A DNA stretch of 64,000 nucleotides, taken from the NCBI RefSeq assembly GCF_041428715.1, contig NZ_CP155572.1; one strand, given 5' to 3'. Shown piece by piece: positions 16,987 through 26,734 of the stretch (position 1 is its first letter; the number at the start of each line of letters is the position of its first letter). The translations under genes and the position numbers were made by a program. The notes beneath the pieces are model-generated. The model had not been told where the DNA came from. It did no database searches and saw nothing but the letters and a program-made list of their open reading frames with translations. Source of the stretch: Sporomusa malonica (GTDB taxonomy: Bacteria; Bacillota; Negativicutes; Sporomusales; Sporomusaceae).

Positions 16987-19485
16987 CTATAATACGCCTC
17001 TAAAATAATGACCTCGTGTAATATGTTCATGCTCTGCACTGGCAGTTTTGTCTTGGAGGATAAGCGGGTGACGCTCCCCCTGATCAATTAGCTCACGGTA
17101 CAGTCTAGTAATACGGGCAACTTCCTTTATTGAGCTATATTTAGCCTCAAACCGGAGTCGACTCAGACCGGCGCGCATGAGCCGTGGAATATGCGGCAGC
17201 ATGGATAATTCTTTCGCATTGAGAATATGCATGCGGCAAAATTGATCAGTCGCTATAGGAAACAACTCATTCATTCTATCCTTTATCCAATATTGACCAC
17301 GCAGACAAGCTTGATCGCAATTCTTAATATCCTGTCCGCCTAAGAAACTGCCAGGCATACAATAGTCGGAAATCATAAGGGTTAAATATCCATGCACCAA
17401 ACATTCTACTGGGGCCAGCTTTTTAGCAGCCAGTTCTTCGACTTGAGCAAAATTAAGTTCTGGCGAAAATGTTAGACTGGCTAACCCTAAGTCACTAAAA
17501 TACTTTGCAGTAACACTGTTGTATATATTTAACGGGTAATCTCCGTGCAATGGAATAGTAGTAAACTCTTTGAGCATTTGAAGTGTGCCAATATTACCTA
17601 CACTTATAGCATCAGGCTTAATCTCATTAAACAGAAAAACATTCTCTTTTATCTCAGGTATTTGACTTTGCTGTACCAAGCGTGGTGTATTAAAAACAAT
17701 CTTACGGCCGTGCTGCCGGACATAAGCTGCCGCATTCTGATATTCTTCGGCAGATAATGCGCGTTTGCCAAAACATTCGCCACCAAACATGATAATATCT
17801 GCGCCGCTATCAACAGCAACCTTTAATTTATCAACAGCATCAACATTTACCACAAGTTCTGGTTTCTTCCCTGGTGACGTTGTTCGCACCTGCGGCACTA
17901 GCGCTCCAATAGCTTTGTCTTTAGGCAGCTCCGGCCTATCAAACTTTGCCAGACGTGCAGCCTCAAGCTGTTCTACTGCCCGGCGTCTGGCATCATTGAT
18001 TTCGCTGATCGGCACCATTACTTCGCCTTGAATCGAACAATCCAGATTAGTCAGCGAAAAGATAGTAGTTCCCATTCGCTCAATTTGTTTAGCAATAGTA
18101 TCTGGTGTAAGGGGTCTTTTTAACGCCTTTTCCGCTATAAACGCTGTTTGAGCCTGACCGGTAAATCCCTCGGAGTCTTGCAAGGATATTACCATTGGCT
18201 TACCTTCTTCAACTGTTACCGTAACATCGACCGGTATCCGTCGCACAGCCTCTGCTCTGCCAAAGTACGCTCTAGCCCGCTCCATCAGCTTAGCGTCAAA
18301 TACCTTAAATACTCGGTCGTTATCGCGAACAGGCGAACTTACCGAGATAGCTACCGCGGTATTGGCCTGGGCTTCGGTAACAGGACTGCCATTAACAGTC
18401 ATAGCACGAACAGTGACATTGACCCGTCCGCCAACTTTAACCCAGAACTCAATAATATCGCCGATGGCCAGTGGCTCGTCCAATTTAATTACAGCAATCT
18501 TGCCTGCTGCCTGATAACTAAGTACCCGGCCAACCCGTACCCCACGGTTATTGGGACGCCGGTCACTCATCATATTGCGTCCATTTTTTCCATAAAGATG
18601 CGCGGTAGTAAAGTCACGGTTAAAGATCTGTGCTAAATCCTTCTTATCTTGCTGACTGACGCCATAATTGTCCCGTTTTTCCAGATAGCGTTCAATCGCT
18701 CGCCGGTAAGCATCAACAACAACGGCAACATATTCCGGACGCTTCATCCGGCCTTCGATCTTAAAAGAGGCAACCCCTGCCTCAATAAGTTTAGGCAATA
18801 TCTCTATAGTATTAAAATCTTTCGGACTCAATAAATATTCACCAGCATCTGCCTGACTTAGGACATCATTGCCACTGGCGTCAACAAGGGTATAGGGTAG
18901 GCGGCAGGGCTGGGCACAACGGCCACGATTGCCGCTGCGACCACCAATCATACTGCTCATCAGGCATTGTCCCGAATAAGAAATGCATAACGCGCCATGA
19001 ATAAAGGTCTCTATTTCTACTGAACTATTTTTACATATGTATTCAATATCAGTAAGCGGCAGTTCCCGCGCTAGCACCACTCTTTCAAAGCCCAAATCGG
19101 CCAAGAAATTGACACCCTCTAAATTATGAGCCGTCATTTGCGTGCTGGCATGAAGAGGCAAATTAGGCACTACTTTCTTGGCTACTACGGCCACACCCAA
19201 ATCCTGCACAATAATGGCGTCCACGCCTATATCATATAAATGCCGTAAATAATCCACCAAAGCGGATAGCTCACTATCATCCAGCAATGTATTAACTGTA
19301 ACAAATACCAATACACCACGCAAATGGGCAAACCGTACGGCCTCCGCCAATTCATCATCAGTAAAATTAGGGGCGTAATGTCTGGCACCAAACATTTTGC
19401 CTCCAAGGTAAATAGCATCTGCCCCGCCTTCTATTGCCGCAACCAGAGCTTCTTTACTGCCGACAGGCGCAAGTAATTCTATCAC
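16987..19485 (-). CDS. U32 family peptidase with C-terminal DUF3656/second U32 half
   Basis: This 832-residue protein has the U32 signature in its first 300 residues: ELLAPVGSKEALVAAIEGGADAIYLGG at the start, then ETFIHGALCISYSGQCLMSS with Cys ligands and GGRSGNRGRCAQPCR. This is followed by DUF3656 and another U32-like barrel half (CLVHGYLTLMISDYC). Long U32 proteins such as E. coli RlhA hydroxylate 23S rRNA; this one may be an RNA-modifying enzyme rather than a protease. GTG 19485 (spaced 8 bases from AAAGG) is a better start than ATG 19494. It overlaps the upstream gene by 32 bases. Confidence 0.93.
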   Translation of the reverse strand: MIELLAPVGSKEALVAAIEGGADAIYLGGKMFGARHYAPNFTDDELAEAVRFAHLRGVLVFVTVNTLLDDSELSALVDYLRHLYDIGVDAIIVQDLGVAVVAKKVVPNLPLHASTQMTAHNLEGVNFLADLGFERVVLARELPLTDIEYICKNSSVEIETFIHGALCISYSGQCLMSSMIGGRSGNRGRCAQPCRLPYTLVDASGNDVLSQADAGEYLLSPKDFNTIEILPKLIEAGVASFKIEGRMKRPEYVAVVVDAYRRAIERYLEKRDNYGVSQQDKKDLAQIFNRDFTTAHLYGKNGRNMMSDRRPNNRGVRVGRVLSYQAAGKIAVIKLDEPLAIGDIIEFWVKVGGRVNVTVRAMTVNGSPVTEAQANTAVAISVSSPVRDNDRVFKVFDAKLMERARAYFGRAEAVRRIPVDVTVTVEEGKPMVISLQDSEGFTGQAQTAFIAEKALKRPLTPDTIAKQIERMGTTIFSLTNLDCSIQGEVMVPISEINDARRRAVEQLEAARLAKFDRPELPKDKAIGALVPQVRTTSPGKKPELVVNVDAVDKLKVAVDSGADIIMFGGECFGKRALSAEEYQNAAAYVRQHGRKIVFNTPRLVQQSQIPEIKENVFLFNEIKPDAISVGNIGTLQMLKEFTTIPLHGDYPLNIYNSVTAKYFSDLGLASLTFSPELNFAQVEELAAKKLAPVECLVHGYLTLMISDYCMPGSFLGGQDIKNCDQACLRGQYWIKDRMNELFPIATDQFCRMHILNAKELSMLPHIPRLMRAGLSRLRFEAKYSSIKEVARITRLYRELIDQGERHPLILQDKTASAEHEHITRGHYFRGVL

Positions 19486-20395
19486 ATAGATCATCCTTTC
19501 CCAAAACCTCTATTATAGCAGGAGCAATACCTGTTAAATCAGTAATACCACTTACCAATTTTTTTGCTTGATGCCCAAGGGCAATGAGCGGAACCTTACT
19601 GAATGTATGGGTTTTAGCACTCATATCCTCAAAATTGCCATGGTCACTTGTTATAATTAGTAAAGTATCGGCAGACAGCCGTTTATAAACCCCACTAATG
19701 AATTCATCCAGTATTCCTAGAATCCGTTTCGCGTACTGCCAATTCTGCTTGTGACCTGCTCGGTCTGTCTGAAAATATTCAAAGATAGTAAAGGAATATT
19801 TCCTGGAAATATTAACCAAATTATTAGCGGCTTGCATTGGACTTATTACGGGAATACCATCTATTCCAAAATCTGAGAGCATTTCATTAGTAATATCTTG
19901 ATAGACAGCCTCACCGATTTTCATTTCCGGCAATGACCTAAGTGTCATACCAGTACTCATGGCTGCCAGTGTAATTGCCGAATGACGACGCTTACGCTTA
20001 GCCACTAGTTCAAAGTAATCTGGTGTATACATATTTGCTGAAGTTGCCGTGAGGCCATTCTCTGTTAGCTTCTTCATAATATTGTCGTCACTAATAATCT
20101 TAGATAGTTGAGGCCCTGGAAAGGCCTGTATATGACGCCCCATTGCTCTGGCAGTATTTATACCAGTAAGAATAGCAGCCTGCCCTGTTGCGCTTTGGGG
20201 CAGCCCGGTCACGCCTAACGTAGCATCAATCGGAATTAAACAGCTTTCCGGCGTAATAATTGAACCAATATCATGGGTTATTGGCTGACCAAACACCTCA
20301 TTGAAAGTAGGAAGGCCAAAACGTACTAGCGGATTGATCTCAGGATTATTACTTCCTAAACCAAACCCATCAATAAATATTAATAGTACCCTCAT
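19454..20395 (-). CDS. metalloenzyme of the alkaline phosphatase superfamily (phosphomutase-like)
   Basis: This 313-residue protein has the metal-site pattern of the phosphoglycerate mutase/alkaline phosphatase superfamily. The N-terminal FIDGFGLG supplies the first Asp, QSATGQAAILTG the nucleophile loop, DRAGH the second site, and TSDHGNFED with a downstream His in KTHTFSKVPL the rest. It is shorter than cofactor-independent phosphoglycerate mutase (about 510 residues) and lacks the inserted phosphotransferase domain. The substrate is unknown. It is translationally coupled to the U32 gene by a 32-base overlap. Its ribosome site is weak (GAGAG). Confidence 0.85.
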   Translation of the reverse strand: MRVLLIFIDGFGLGSNNPEINPLVRFGLPTFNEVFGQPITHDIGSIITPESCLIPIDATLGVTGLPQSATGQAAILTGINTARAMGRHIQAFPGPQLSKIISDDNIMKKLTENGLTATSANMYTPDYFELVAKRKRRHSAITLAAMSTGMTLRSLPEMKIGEAVYQDITNEMLSDFGIDGIPVISPMQAANNLVNISRKYSFTIFEYFQTDRAGHKQNWQYAKRILGILDEFISGVYKRLSADTLLIITSDHGNFEDMSAKTHTFSKVPLIALGHQAKKLVSGITDLTGIAPAIIEVLGKDDLCDRITCACRQ

Positions 20396-20422
20396 CTCTC
20401 AAACCCGTCCTTATATGTAGCA

Positions 20423-20473
20423 TAAAGTAGACTTAGCTTCAGATGGGGTTTTAACCCCACCTGAAGGTTAGTC
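20423..20473 (+). repeat. 51-bp hairpin repeat, copy 1
   Basis: CTTCAGATGGGGT-TTTA-ACCCCACCTGAAG forms a 13-bp imperfect hairpin at its centre. All 51 bases match the reverse complement of 54227-54277, where the copy covers the end of thiE. It directly abuts a half copy of the other dispersed repeat. Confidence 0.9.
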
Positions 20474-20514
20474 GCCCTTATCCAGGCGGAAAGTTACACT
20501 TTCTAACAGGATAA
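20474..20514 (+). repeat. dispersed repeat, copy C (3' half only)
   Basis: Contains only the TTATCC...GAAAGT-TAC-ACTTTC...GGATAA module of the family and lacks the GC-rich first hairpin, showing that the two modules can occur apart. Confidence 0.8.
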
Positions 20515-20543
20515 GAAAGAAGAAGGGGCATCCCTTCCTCTCG

Positions 20544-21215
20544 TTAGTGCACTTCTTGCTCTTTATTGTCTACTTTCGCCTCGCAATCTGCGTTTACTGC
20601 TTGCTGTTCACGCAAATGGGCGGCTAGAAACTGGACATCATCCATAAATTTTTCAAATTTAGTCCATTTTTCGCCTGCTAGGCTTAGTGGATTGTTATAG
20701 ATGCCCTTAATATAATCTTCAAACTGTTTTTTAGTTAACGGCTCGTTTTCGGGTGTGCGAAGCATTGTAAACTCACCACAACTCTCCAACCGCGCTACTT
20801 CAATAGCGCTCACGTCAGATAAATCAAGTCCTTTTTTATGTAGTTCCTGTCGCAGATCGTCGTAATTAAAGTGAGTTTTGGTAAAGTTTTCTCTGATAAT
20901 ACGCCCGTCCTTCACTAAGGTTACTGGTGTACCTTCAAACCATTTACGCAAAGTATTGTTCTTCAAGGCCAAATAGCCTATTAGCTGTTGGAGTAGCAAC
21001 AATACTACCAACGCCTCAATCCCTGCCCCTAACGTAGGGTTCTGATCCATTGTACCAGCCACAATGATATCGCCAATACCAACCATAATCACAAAATCAA
21101 ATGGAGATAACTGACCTACGGTACGGTTACCCATCATCCTGACAACAAGCAAGGCAACAGTGCATAATATCAGCAAGCGTAATAAAACCGGACCAATTGA
21201 ACCGCTGTCAAACAC
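20544..21215 (-). CDS. DUF421/YetF-like membrane protein
   Basis: This 223-residue protein has three N-terminal membrane helices (about 8-24, 35-55 and 62-82) and a cytoplasmic domain with the family blocks RMMGNRTVGQLSPFDFV, GDIIVAGTM and GTPVTLVKDGRIIRENF. The YetF family occurs widely in spore formers and its role is unclear. The start is GTG 21215 after AAAAGGAGTGG. The C-terminal 30 residues are charged. It is a separate unit 75 bases downstream of zapA on the same strand. Confidence 0.9.
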   Translation of the reverse strand: MFDSGSIGPVLLRLLILCTVALLVVRMMGNRTVGQLSPFDFVIMVGIGDIIVAGTMDQNPTLGAGIEALVVLLLLQQLIGYLALKNNTLRKWFEGTPVTLVKDGRIIRENFTKTHFNYDDLRQELHKKGLDLSDVSAIEVARLESCGEFTMLRTPENEPLTKKQFEDYIKGIYNNPLSLAGEKWTKFEKFMDDVQFLAAHLREQQAVNADCEAKVDNKEQEVH

Positions 21216-21290
21216 GGTACCACTCCTTTTCTGTCAGTATTATTAACATGACTTCCAAGTGTTATACCGTATTATAGCTACTAAAAGAGG

Positions 21291-21545
21291 CTATTTATCC
21301 TCTTTTATCAATTCAATGAGTTCGAGATAATCCTGCTCTAACCGGAGAAATTCATCAGCAATATTTAATGCTGTCAATACAGCAATTTTGGTTGGCGACA
21401 GCCTAAGGTTAGTTTTAGCCGTTTTTTTCATGCGTTCATCAAGCATTGCTGCAAGACGCATAATTCGCTCTGGTTCAATATTACCTTTTAGTGCATAGCT
21501 TTCACCGTATATTTCAACGGTAACTTTGTTTTTTATATCTGACAT
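21291..21545 (-). CDS. zapA: cell division protein ZapA
   Basis: This 84-residue protein has the ZapA head (NKVTVEIYGESYALKG) and a C-terminal coiled-coil helix (TALNIADEFLRLEQDYLELI). ZapA binds FtsZ and bundles its filaments at the division site. The length is typical. In many Firmicutes zapA sits downstream of pheT, as here, though a permease gene intervenes. Confidence 0.93.
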   Translation of the reverse strand: MSDIKNKVTVEIYGESYALKGNIEPERIMRLAAMLDERMKKTAKTNLRLSPTKIAVLTALNIADEFLRLEQDYLELIELIKEDK

Positions 21546-21652
21546 ACTCCACCTGAAATCATATATTTATTGAGACTATACTTCTACCACCCAAAAACTA
21601 ATTCCTGCTAGAAAAAGAAAAAAGGCGGAACAACCCGCCTGGTAGATAAAAA

Positions 21653-23050
21653 TTATTGATCGCTAACAGCTTTGGCTTTATTTAAAACACTATTACGATA
21701 GCTGTAAATAAAGTACACAACGAAACCGATAGCCGACCAAATCCCAAACCGTACCCAGGTTTCTATCGGCAAATTAAACATTAAATAACCGCAGGACAGG
21801 ACAGCTAATGGTGCAATAACCGAAACAGCTGGGCACTTGAATGGACGGGGAATATCAGGTTGAGTATGTCGAAGGACTAATACACCAATTGCAGCAACAA
21901 CAAAGGCAAACAACGTACCAATGTTGGTAAGCTCAGCGATAACGCCTATTGGTGTAAAACCGGCGATAAGCGCAACAGCGATGCCAGCAACGATCGTAAT
22001 AATATGCGGCGTTCCGTATTTAGGATGTACCTTACAAATACTGGCCGGAATGAGTCCATCGCGTGACATTGCAAAAAATATTCTTGTCTGTCCATACATC
22101 AATACCAATAACACTGTAGTTATACCGGCGATAGCGCCAGTACCTACCAAGGCTGAGCCAAAGTTATAGCCAATGGCACGAAGCGCATAGGCAACAGGTT
22201 CAGCGTTATTCAAATCCTGGTAAGGAACTACCCCTGTCAAAACACCAGCAACAATAATATAGAGCACCGTACATACAACAAGTGACCCAATAATACCTAT
22301 AGGTAAATCTCGCTTAGGATTGCGGCATTCCTCAGCAGCCGTAGCCACAGCATCAAAACCGATGTAGGCAAAAAAGATAATTGCCGCACCTGCCGCTACG
22401 CCGGAGAAACCATATGGCATAAGTGGTGACCAATTAGCGGGATTTACTTTAGGCCCAGCTAAGGCAAGGAAAATAAAAACTGCAACAAGTTTTACTATTA
22501 CGAGAACTTTATTGAGTGTAACACTTTCCTTAGTACCACGCACTAATAAAAGACTTAAAAAAAGTGAAATAAGCATCGCTGGAAGATTTACAATTCCCCC
22601 ATCGGCAGGAACGGCAGTGAGCGCCTTAGGAAGTTCAATACCACCAGATTTCAGCAGCCCGACCATATAGCCGGACCAACCAGCAGCTACAGCGCTCGAG
22701 CCAACCGAGTATTCAAGAACAAGATTCCAGCCAACAATCCAAGCAATGATTTCACCTAGTGTAGCGTAACTATATGTGTACGCACTCCCCGCAATTGGTA
22801 CAATGGCAGCAAGCTCGGCATAAGCCAAAGCAGCGAATGCACAGGCCAAGCCAGAAATAACAAAGGATATCATAATTCCAGGACCAGCGTACTCAGCGGC
22901 AGCTACACCGGTTAAAACAAAAATTCCAGTACCGATAATGCAACCTATACCTAGAAGTATTAAGTCAGTTGCGCCAAGACTCTTTTTCAGACCTTTTTTC
23001 TCTGCACTATCTTTAAGCATTTCAATACCTTTTGTGCGGAAAACATTCAT
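21653..23050 (-). CDS. APC-superfamily amino-acid permease
   Basis: This 465-residue, 12-helix transporter is of the cationic amino-acid transporter/YfnA branch. It has GIGCIIGTGIFVLTG in helix 1 (the unwound substrate-binding GxG segment), FFAYIGFDAVATAAEECRNP in helix 6 and the intracellular loop PKRDLPIGI. ATG 23050 is the start because AGAGAGGTGA lies just before it; the in-frame ATG 51 bases further upstream would fall within the leader. The leader contains a terminator hairpin, so expression is probably attenuated. The amino acid transported is not evident. Confidence 0.9.
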   Translation of the reverse strand: MNVFRTKGIEMLKDSAEKKGLKKSLGATDLILLGIGCIIGTGIFVLTGVAAAEYAGPGIMISFVISGLACAFAALAYAELAAIVPIAGSAYTYSYATLGEIIAWIVGWNLVLEYSVGSSAVAAGWSGYMVGLLKSGGIELPKALTAVPADGGIVNLPAMLISLFLSLLLVRGTKESVTLNKVLVIVKLVAVFIFLALAGPKVNPANWSPLMPYGFSGVAAGAAIIFFAYIGFDAVATAAEECRNPKRDLPIGIIGSLVVCTVLYIIVAGVLTGVVPYQDLNNAEPVAYALRAIGYNFGSALVGTGAIAGITTVLLVLMYGQTRIFFAMSRDGLIPASICKVHPKYGTPHIITIVAGIAVALIAGFTPIGVIAELTNIGTLFAFVVAAIGVLVLRHTQPDIPRPFKCPAVSVIAPLAVLSCGYLMFNLPIETWVRFGIWSAIGFVVYFIYSYRNSVLNKAKAVSDQ

Positions 23051-23081
23051 ACTATCACCTCTCTGTAATTTCTTCCAATGG

Positions 23082-23202
23082 AAAAAAATAGACCTGTCCA
23101 CAAAAGACAGATCTATTTTCTATAAATATCCAGCTAGCGCAGACATTTACAGACTACGTCCATCACGGTTAACAGTGTAACACAAAAATGAACATAGGTA
23201 AA
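23082..23202 (-). promoter_or_regulatory. attenuator leader of the permease gene
   Basis: On the minus strand, TTTACC (23197-23202), 17 bases and TACACT (23174-23179) form a promoter. About 45 nt of possible sensor sequence follow, then a 14-bp hairpin (23085-23119, one mismatch) and seven T, all upstream of the ribosome site. A terminator before the gene implies conditional read-through. I could not match the sensor to a known riboswitch or T-box. Confidence 0.55.
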
Positions 23203-23238
23203 GGTTTTTTTGTTCTTGTGTAGGAGACATTTTCCAGG

Positions 23239-25668
23239 TTATTCCCGGAGTTTCGCCGCGAAAGTCTTTTCTAAATAAACAATTATATTTCTATAATGTT
23301 CATCAATTACAACATCTGTCAATGTCCGGTCATTTGCCCGGAAGGTAAGCGAGAAGGCTAGACTGCGTGAGCCAGCTGTCACTTGCTGCCCAGTATAAAC
23401 ATCAAATAATTGGACAGCCGTAAGTAAGGGACCGGCATTTTCAATTATGGCTTGGGTTACAGCTCCGGCTGGAACATTTTCAGATAATACAAGCGCTAGG
23501 TCGCGAGTGATGGCCGGAAACTTCGGCAAAGCCTGGTAGCTGGGTTTAGCTGCTGCGTGTTTAACCAAGGCCTCAACATTTAACTCAAACAAATATACCT
23601 TACGGTTTATTTCATACGAATTAAGGACCTCCGGATGAACTTCGCCAACTACGCCCAGCAGGTCGCCGTCTTTTTTGATTGCAGCAGTTTTTCCTGGATG
23701 CAAAGACACATTGCTAGCTGCTTCTACAATGTAGTCGTTGATCCCCAGTCCTTCGAGGACTACCTCTACACTACCTTTCGCATCGTAAAAATCCACCGTA
23801 TCACGTGTCTGATTCCATGCCAAAGTATGACGTTTACCAATAAGAGCCCCGCACAACATGAGCGGCTCATCAGGCAGCTCCTTGAGAGGTAACTCTTTAG
23901 GTAAATATACTGAACCAAGCTCGTAGAGCTTAAATTCCTCATTTTTCCGTGAGAGGTTACGGGCTATCGTATCCATCACGCCGCCCAGTAAAGTAGTACG
24001 CAAAATGGGAAAGTCGTCTGTAATGGGGTTCAAAACCTCGATAGTGCGGCGCAAAGTGCTGCCTTCTGGAATATTTAGTTTGTCAAGAGCATCTGGGTGA
24101 GAAAAGCTGAACGAGATAATTTCTGAAAAACCGCTCCCTGTTAACAAGGCTTTAATCTTATCTACAATTGTCTGGGTGTTGCTCTGCTTGCCTTGGGCCA
24201 TGCAGCCGGCTGGCGTAGTCGAAGGCACATTATTATAGCCGTATATCCTGGCAATTTCTTCACAAATATCAGCTGGCATCGTAACATCACCGCGCCATGT
24301 AGGTACAGTTACAGTAATCTGTTCTGCCCCAGCATCAACATCAAACTCGAGGCGTTTAAGTATATCAATCATCGTGCTGGCCGGAATATCTGTTCCCAAA
24401 TACTTATTTATTTGTTCAGGCGTAAAGGCAACCTGTCTTGGCAACTGCATATCAGGATAAACATCAACAATTCCTGGGCATACCTGGCATGCGCCCATAT
24501 CTTCAAGCAGCTTGGCGGCCCGATCAAGTGCCTTAATAACATTAGCCGTATCTACCCCGCGTTCAAAGCGCCCAGATGCTTCAGACCGAAGTCCCAGCGC
24601 TCGTGAGGTCCGCCGGATGCTCACGCCTTTGAACGAAGCCGCTTCCAACAGGACGTTTTGTGTACTGCCAGTTACTTCAGTAGCTAAGCCACCCATAACC
24701 CCAGCAATACCAACAGCCTGTACTGCATCGGCAATAACCAGCATATCGGGTTCAAGTTCCCGTTTAACGCCATCCAGTGTAGTCAGTTTTTCACCAGGAT
24801 TGGGCTTACGAACAACCAGACTATGGCGTGCCAGCAGGTTATAATCATAAGCATGCATCGGCTGTCCCAACTCCAGCATGACAAAGTTGGTCACATCTAC
24901 GACATTGTTAATCGGTCTCATCCCAGCAGCTTGGATACGCTGCTGCATCCAAGCTGGCGATGGTCCCACCTTAATATTAGTAAGCATTCTGGCGGCGAAT
25001 CTTGGACAGAGGCTAGGATCGGTTATTTGGATATTAGTTAAGCTAGTAGCTTTCTCGGTACCAGCCTCTTTTAGTGAGAGCATAGGCTTCTTCAAAACAG
25101 CACCAGTCAGTACAGCAATCTCACGAGCAATGCCTATGATACTAAAACAGTCTGCCCTGTTAGCAGTAAGTTCAAATTCAAGCACAACATCATCAAGCCC
25201 AAGCGCAGTACGAATATCGATCCCAACCTCGGTATCGTTAGGCAAAATATAAATGCCATTTCTTGCCTCAGATGATACCAGCTTGTTATCAATATTGAGC
25301 TCCTCGGTTGAACATAACATACCGCTCGATAACATGCCCCGCAGTTTTGTCGGCTGAATACTCATCCCACTCGGCAGCTCAGCGCCTACGGTTGCGACAG
25401 GCACAATATGTCCCTGTCGAACATTGGTTGCTCCAGTAACAATGGTAAGCACTTCTGTCCCAATATCAATTTTGCACACTGACAATTTATCAGCATCTGG
25501 ATGTGGCCCGATTTCTATTACTCTTCCAGTAACTACACCTGATATATTCTTGCCTAAAGTTTCAACCGCCGCAACAGGAATCCCAGCCATGGTCAGCATA
25601 TCGGCCAGCTTTTCCGGTGTCTCGTTTATTTCAACATAATCTTTAAGCCATTTAATTGACGCTCTCAT
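23239..25668 (-). CDS. pheT: phenylalanine-tRNA ligase beta subunit
   Basis: This 809-residue subunit is of full bacterial length. It has the N-terminal tRNA-binding OB domain (about 40-150, VVTGRVIEIGPHPDADKLSV), the B3/B4 editing domain (about 210-390, MLELGQPMHAYD and RFERGVD), the B5 domain, the catalytic-like core and the C-terminal ferredoxin-fold anticodon-binding domain (LPKFPAITRDLALVL to the end). It forms the (alpha-beta)2 enzyme with PheS. ATG 25668 follows AAAGGGGGAAAG. It is 21 bases behind pheS in a T-box operon. Confidence 0.98.
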   Translation of the reverse strand: MRASIKWLKDYVEINETPEKLADMLTMAGIPVAAVETLGKNISGVVTGRVIEIGPHPDADKLSVCKIDIGTEVLTIVTGATNVRQGHIVPVATVGAELPSGMSIQPTKLRGMLSSGMLCSTEELNIDNKLVSSEARNGIYILPNDTEVGIDIRTALGLDDVVLEFELTANRADCFSIIGIAREIAVLTGAVLKKPMLSLKEAGTEKATSLTNIQITDPSLCPRFAARMLTNIKVGPSPAWMQQRIQAAGMRPINNVVDVTNFVMLELGQPMHAYDYNLLARHSLVVRKPNPGEKLTTLDGVKRELEPDMLVIADAVQAVGIAGVMGGLATEVTGSTQNVLLEAASFKGVSIRRTSRALGLRSEASGRFERGVDTANVIKALDRAAKLLEDMGACQVCPGIVDVYPDMQLPRQVAFTPEQINKYLGTDIPASTMIDILKRLEFDVDAGAEQITVTVPTWRGDVTMPADICEEIARIYGYNNVPSTTPAGCMAQGKQSNTQTIVDKIKALLTGSGFSEIISFSFSHPDALDKLNIPEGSTLRRTIEVLNPITDDFPILRTTLLGGVMDTIARNLSRKNEEFKLYELGSVYLPKELPLKELPDEPLMLCGALIGKRHTLAWNQTRDTVDFYDAKGSVEVVLEGLGINDYIVEAASNVSLHPGKTAAIKKDGDLLGVVGEVHPEVLNSYEINRKVYLFELNVEALVKHAAAKPSYQALPKFPAITRDLALVLSENVPAGAVTQAIIENAGPLLTAVQLFDVYTGQQVTAGSRSLAFSLTFRANDRTLTDVVIDEHYRNIIVYLEKTFAAKLRE

Positions 25669-25689
25669 AACTTTCCCCCTTTACTAGTC

Positions 25690-26712
25690 TTAGAATTGAC
25701 GTAAAAAGCGTATATCATTGTCAAAAAACAGTCTAAGGTCATCAATACCATATGTCAGCATTGCAATACGTTCTACGCCCATACCAAAGGCAAAACCACT
25801 TACCTGGTTCGGATCAAAACTGCTCATTTCCAGCACACGCGGATGAACCATGCCTGACCCCAAAATTTCAAGCCAGCCAGTACCTGAGCATACCCGGCAC
25901 CCTTTACCTTCACACATTACACAGGAGATATCTACTTCTGCGCTAGGCTCGGTAAAAGGAAAAAAGCTAGGACGGAATCGTACATTGACTCTATTGCCAA
26001 ATATTTCTTTAGAGAACAGTTCAAGCGTACCTTTTAAATCGGCAAAACTTATGCCTTTGTCAACCACTAACCCTTCTACCTGCTGAAACATTGGTGAATG
26101 GGTAGCATCATAATCTCTCCGGTATACTTTCCCAGGGGCGATAATTCTAATTGGCTGATTAGGCTCAGCCGACTGCATTGTCCGGACCTGGACAGGCGAA
26201 GTATGCGTCCTGAGTAAAAATTCTTTTGTTATATAAAAAGAGTCTTGCATGTCGCGCGCAGGATGATCCTGGGGTAGATTTAACGCCTCAAAGTTATAAT
26301 AGTCTTTTTCGACTTCTGGGCCTTCGGCAATTTCAAAGCCCATTCGCATAAACGTATCCTTAATTCGATTGAGCGTAAGTGTCAGCGGATGTAAATGACC
26401 CAGTTCAGCCCGCCGCCCCGGTAAGGTTACGTCAATAGTTTCTGACGCCAACTTCCGGACAACTTCGGCTTGTTTCATAACTTCAAACTTGTCAGAAATA
26501 ATTTGTTCAATTTCATTTCTTATCTCGTTGACAACTTGCCCCACGCGCGGCCGGTCTTCCGGACTTAATGCCCCAAGGCCGCGCAACACGCCTGTCAACA
26601 GTCCCTTTTTCCCTAAATACTTCACTTTCAGCTCGTTAAGCGCGTCTTTACCGGCAATCTCTGCCAGCTCTGTAAGAGCTGTTTCCCTTAATGACTTAAG
26701 CTCTTGTTCCAT
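25690..26712 (-). CDS. pheS: phenylalanine-tRNA ligase alpha subunit
   Basis: This 340-residue class II catalytic subunit has an N-terminal coiled-coil, motif 2 (APGKVYRRDYDATHSPMFQQ) and motif 3 (GFAFGMGVERIAML). The segment CVMCEGKGCRVCSGTGW holds four Cys in a zinc-binding arrangement, seen in many but not all bacterial PheS proteins. It is preceded by AGGAGG and a Phe T-box leader. Confidence 0.98.
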   Translation of the reverse strand: MEQELKSLRETALTELAEIAGKDALNELKVKYLGKKGLLTGVLRGLGALSPEDRPRVGQVVNEIRNEIEQIISDKFEVMKQAEVVRKLASETIDVTLPGRRAELGHLHPLTLTLNRIKDTFMRMGFEIAEGPEVEKDYYNFEALNLPQDHPARDMQDSFYITKEFLLRTHTSPVQVRTMQSAEPNQPIRIIAPGKVYRRDYDATHSPMFQQVEGLVVDKGISFADLKGTLELFSKEIFGNRVNVRFRPSFFPFTEPSAEVDISCVMCEGKGCRVCSGTGWLEILGSGMVHPRVLEMSSFDPNQVSGFAFGMGVERIAMLTYGIDDLRLFFDNDIRFLRQF

Positions 26713-26734
26713 ACATGCCTCCTAAGGAATAAAA

